Below, piece by piece: positions 37,477 to 38,189 of a stretch of 38,189 bases of DNA (positions within the stretch are counted from its first letter, which is position 1; every line of letters begins with the position of its first letter). The stretch comes from Deltaproteobacteria bacterium (GTDB lineage Bacteria > Desulfobacterota > Desulfuromonadia > Desulfuromonadales > BM103), in NCBI GenBank assembly GCA_019313185.1, contig JAFDBS010000103.1:1-38189 (forward strand), in the 5' to 3' direction. The position numbers and the translations under genes were made by a program. The notes beneath the pieces are model-generated. The model searched no databases, was not told the origin of the DNA, and worked only from the letters and a program-made list of their open reading frames with translations.

Positions 37477-38005
37477 GAGTGCTCCATTCAATAAATGTTT
37501 ACTTTTCATTCTAGCGCAGATGAACTGGATGTATAGAGTTTGTCGAAAAACAGGTTCATCTCTGCAAGGCTATAGACAACCTGCCTTAAGTGTATGCCCT
37601 CAGTTAAAAGCGAACTGTGCTGAGCGACACCTTTCCAGACGAGTCAGAAATTTGGATTGTGCTCAAAATAAATTAAGGTCAGTTTATCAATCATTGGCTA
37701 GTCAGTAATAATTGATTGACAGTACAAACCCAGCCAACTTAGCACGGCCGATTGAAACCTTTGCCGGAACGCGCCGGTGTGGCCGAAATGAATGGCTAAA
37801 CGGGTTCACACTATCTTCGAAAACACTAACAGTTCAAAATGCTGATGTTTTAACAGGCGCAAATATTAAGTCTCTTGGAATCAATGATTTGGCCAATAAA
37901 GCGGGTAAAAAAACTGCTAGAACGAGTCTGTCTGCGCAGCCATGGCTTTAGTAAGTAGTTCTACGTTTATAAATTAGTTGAAATGCTTTATAACTCTGAT
38001 ATTCA

Positions 38006-38188
38006 ATGGGCTCAGATTCGATGGCTATTGACAAAAACCAACGAAACGTTACAAAGATTTTAAAATTCATACAGACCAACCAAAGTTTGATAAAGCACTT
38101 GCTCAAGCCTGTTGAAAATGCTGACGAACATTTCGTTGAAATTAAAAATCTTTATGGACGGATCCATGGAAGATACATGGAGCCATAA
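38006..38188 (+). CDS. Small hypothetical ORF (60 aa), doubtful
   Basis: Open frame MGSDSMAIDKNQRNVTKILKFIQTNQ...; no clear Shine-Dalgarno and no recognised family. Confidence 0.2.
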   Translation: MGSDSMAIDKNQRNVTKILKFIQTNQSLIKHLLKPVENADEHFVEIKNLYGRIHGRYMEP

Positions 38189-38189
38189 A

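Noticed and set aside
1-38189. CRISPR arrays, insertion sequences, integrases, phage genes, toxin-antitoxin pairs
   Set aside because: Reading both strands and the ORF translations showed no regularly spaced repeats, transposase-like proteins or phage functions.

Overview
The window (about 38 kb) looks like ordinary chromosomal sequence from a Gram-negative, deltaproteobacterium/Desulfobacterota-like genome. This placement is inferred from gene order and family content, not from a database search. Left to right: a TRAP-TAXI transporter (fused permease cut by the window edge, plus its binding protein); an ispE / tRNA-Gln(UUG) / prs / rplY / pth / hppA block; an rpsF-rpsR-DUF2232-rplI-dnaB block; folA; a dusB-ntrB-ntrC-type operon on the minus strand; a eukaryotic-type citrate synthase; a DUF6178-like protein; two divergent radical SAM genes, the plus-strand one leading an operon with a SelD-N-terminal-type flavoprotein and a rhodanese-ferritin fusion; a minus-strand M23 peptidase / MshEN-domain protein / AcpH operon; an M20 peptidase and an aminotransferase; a membrane spermidine-synthase-like protein overlapping an exported-looking Pcm; and an M16C (PreP-like) protease. 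I saw no CRISPR array, transposase, prophage or rRNA. The best candidates for under-described biology are the radical SAM / flavoprotein / rhodanese-ferritin operon (about 21.9-25.4 kb), the exported Pcm plus membrane spermidine-synthase-like pair (31.0-34.2 kb), the MshEN/M23/AcpH operon, and a Cys/His cluster inserted in DnaB. None is proven to be a new system.
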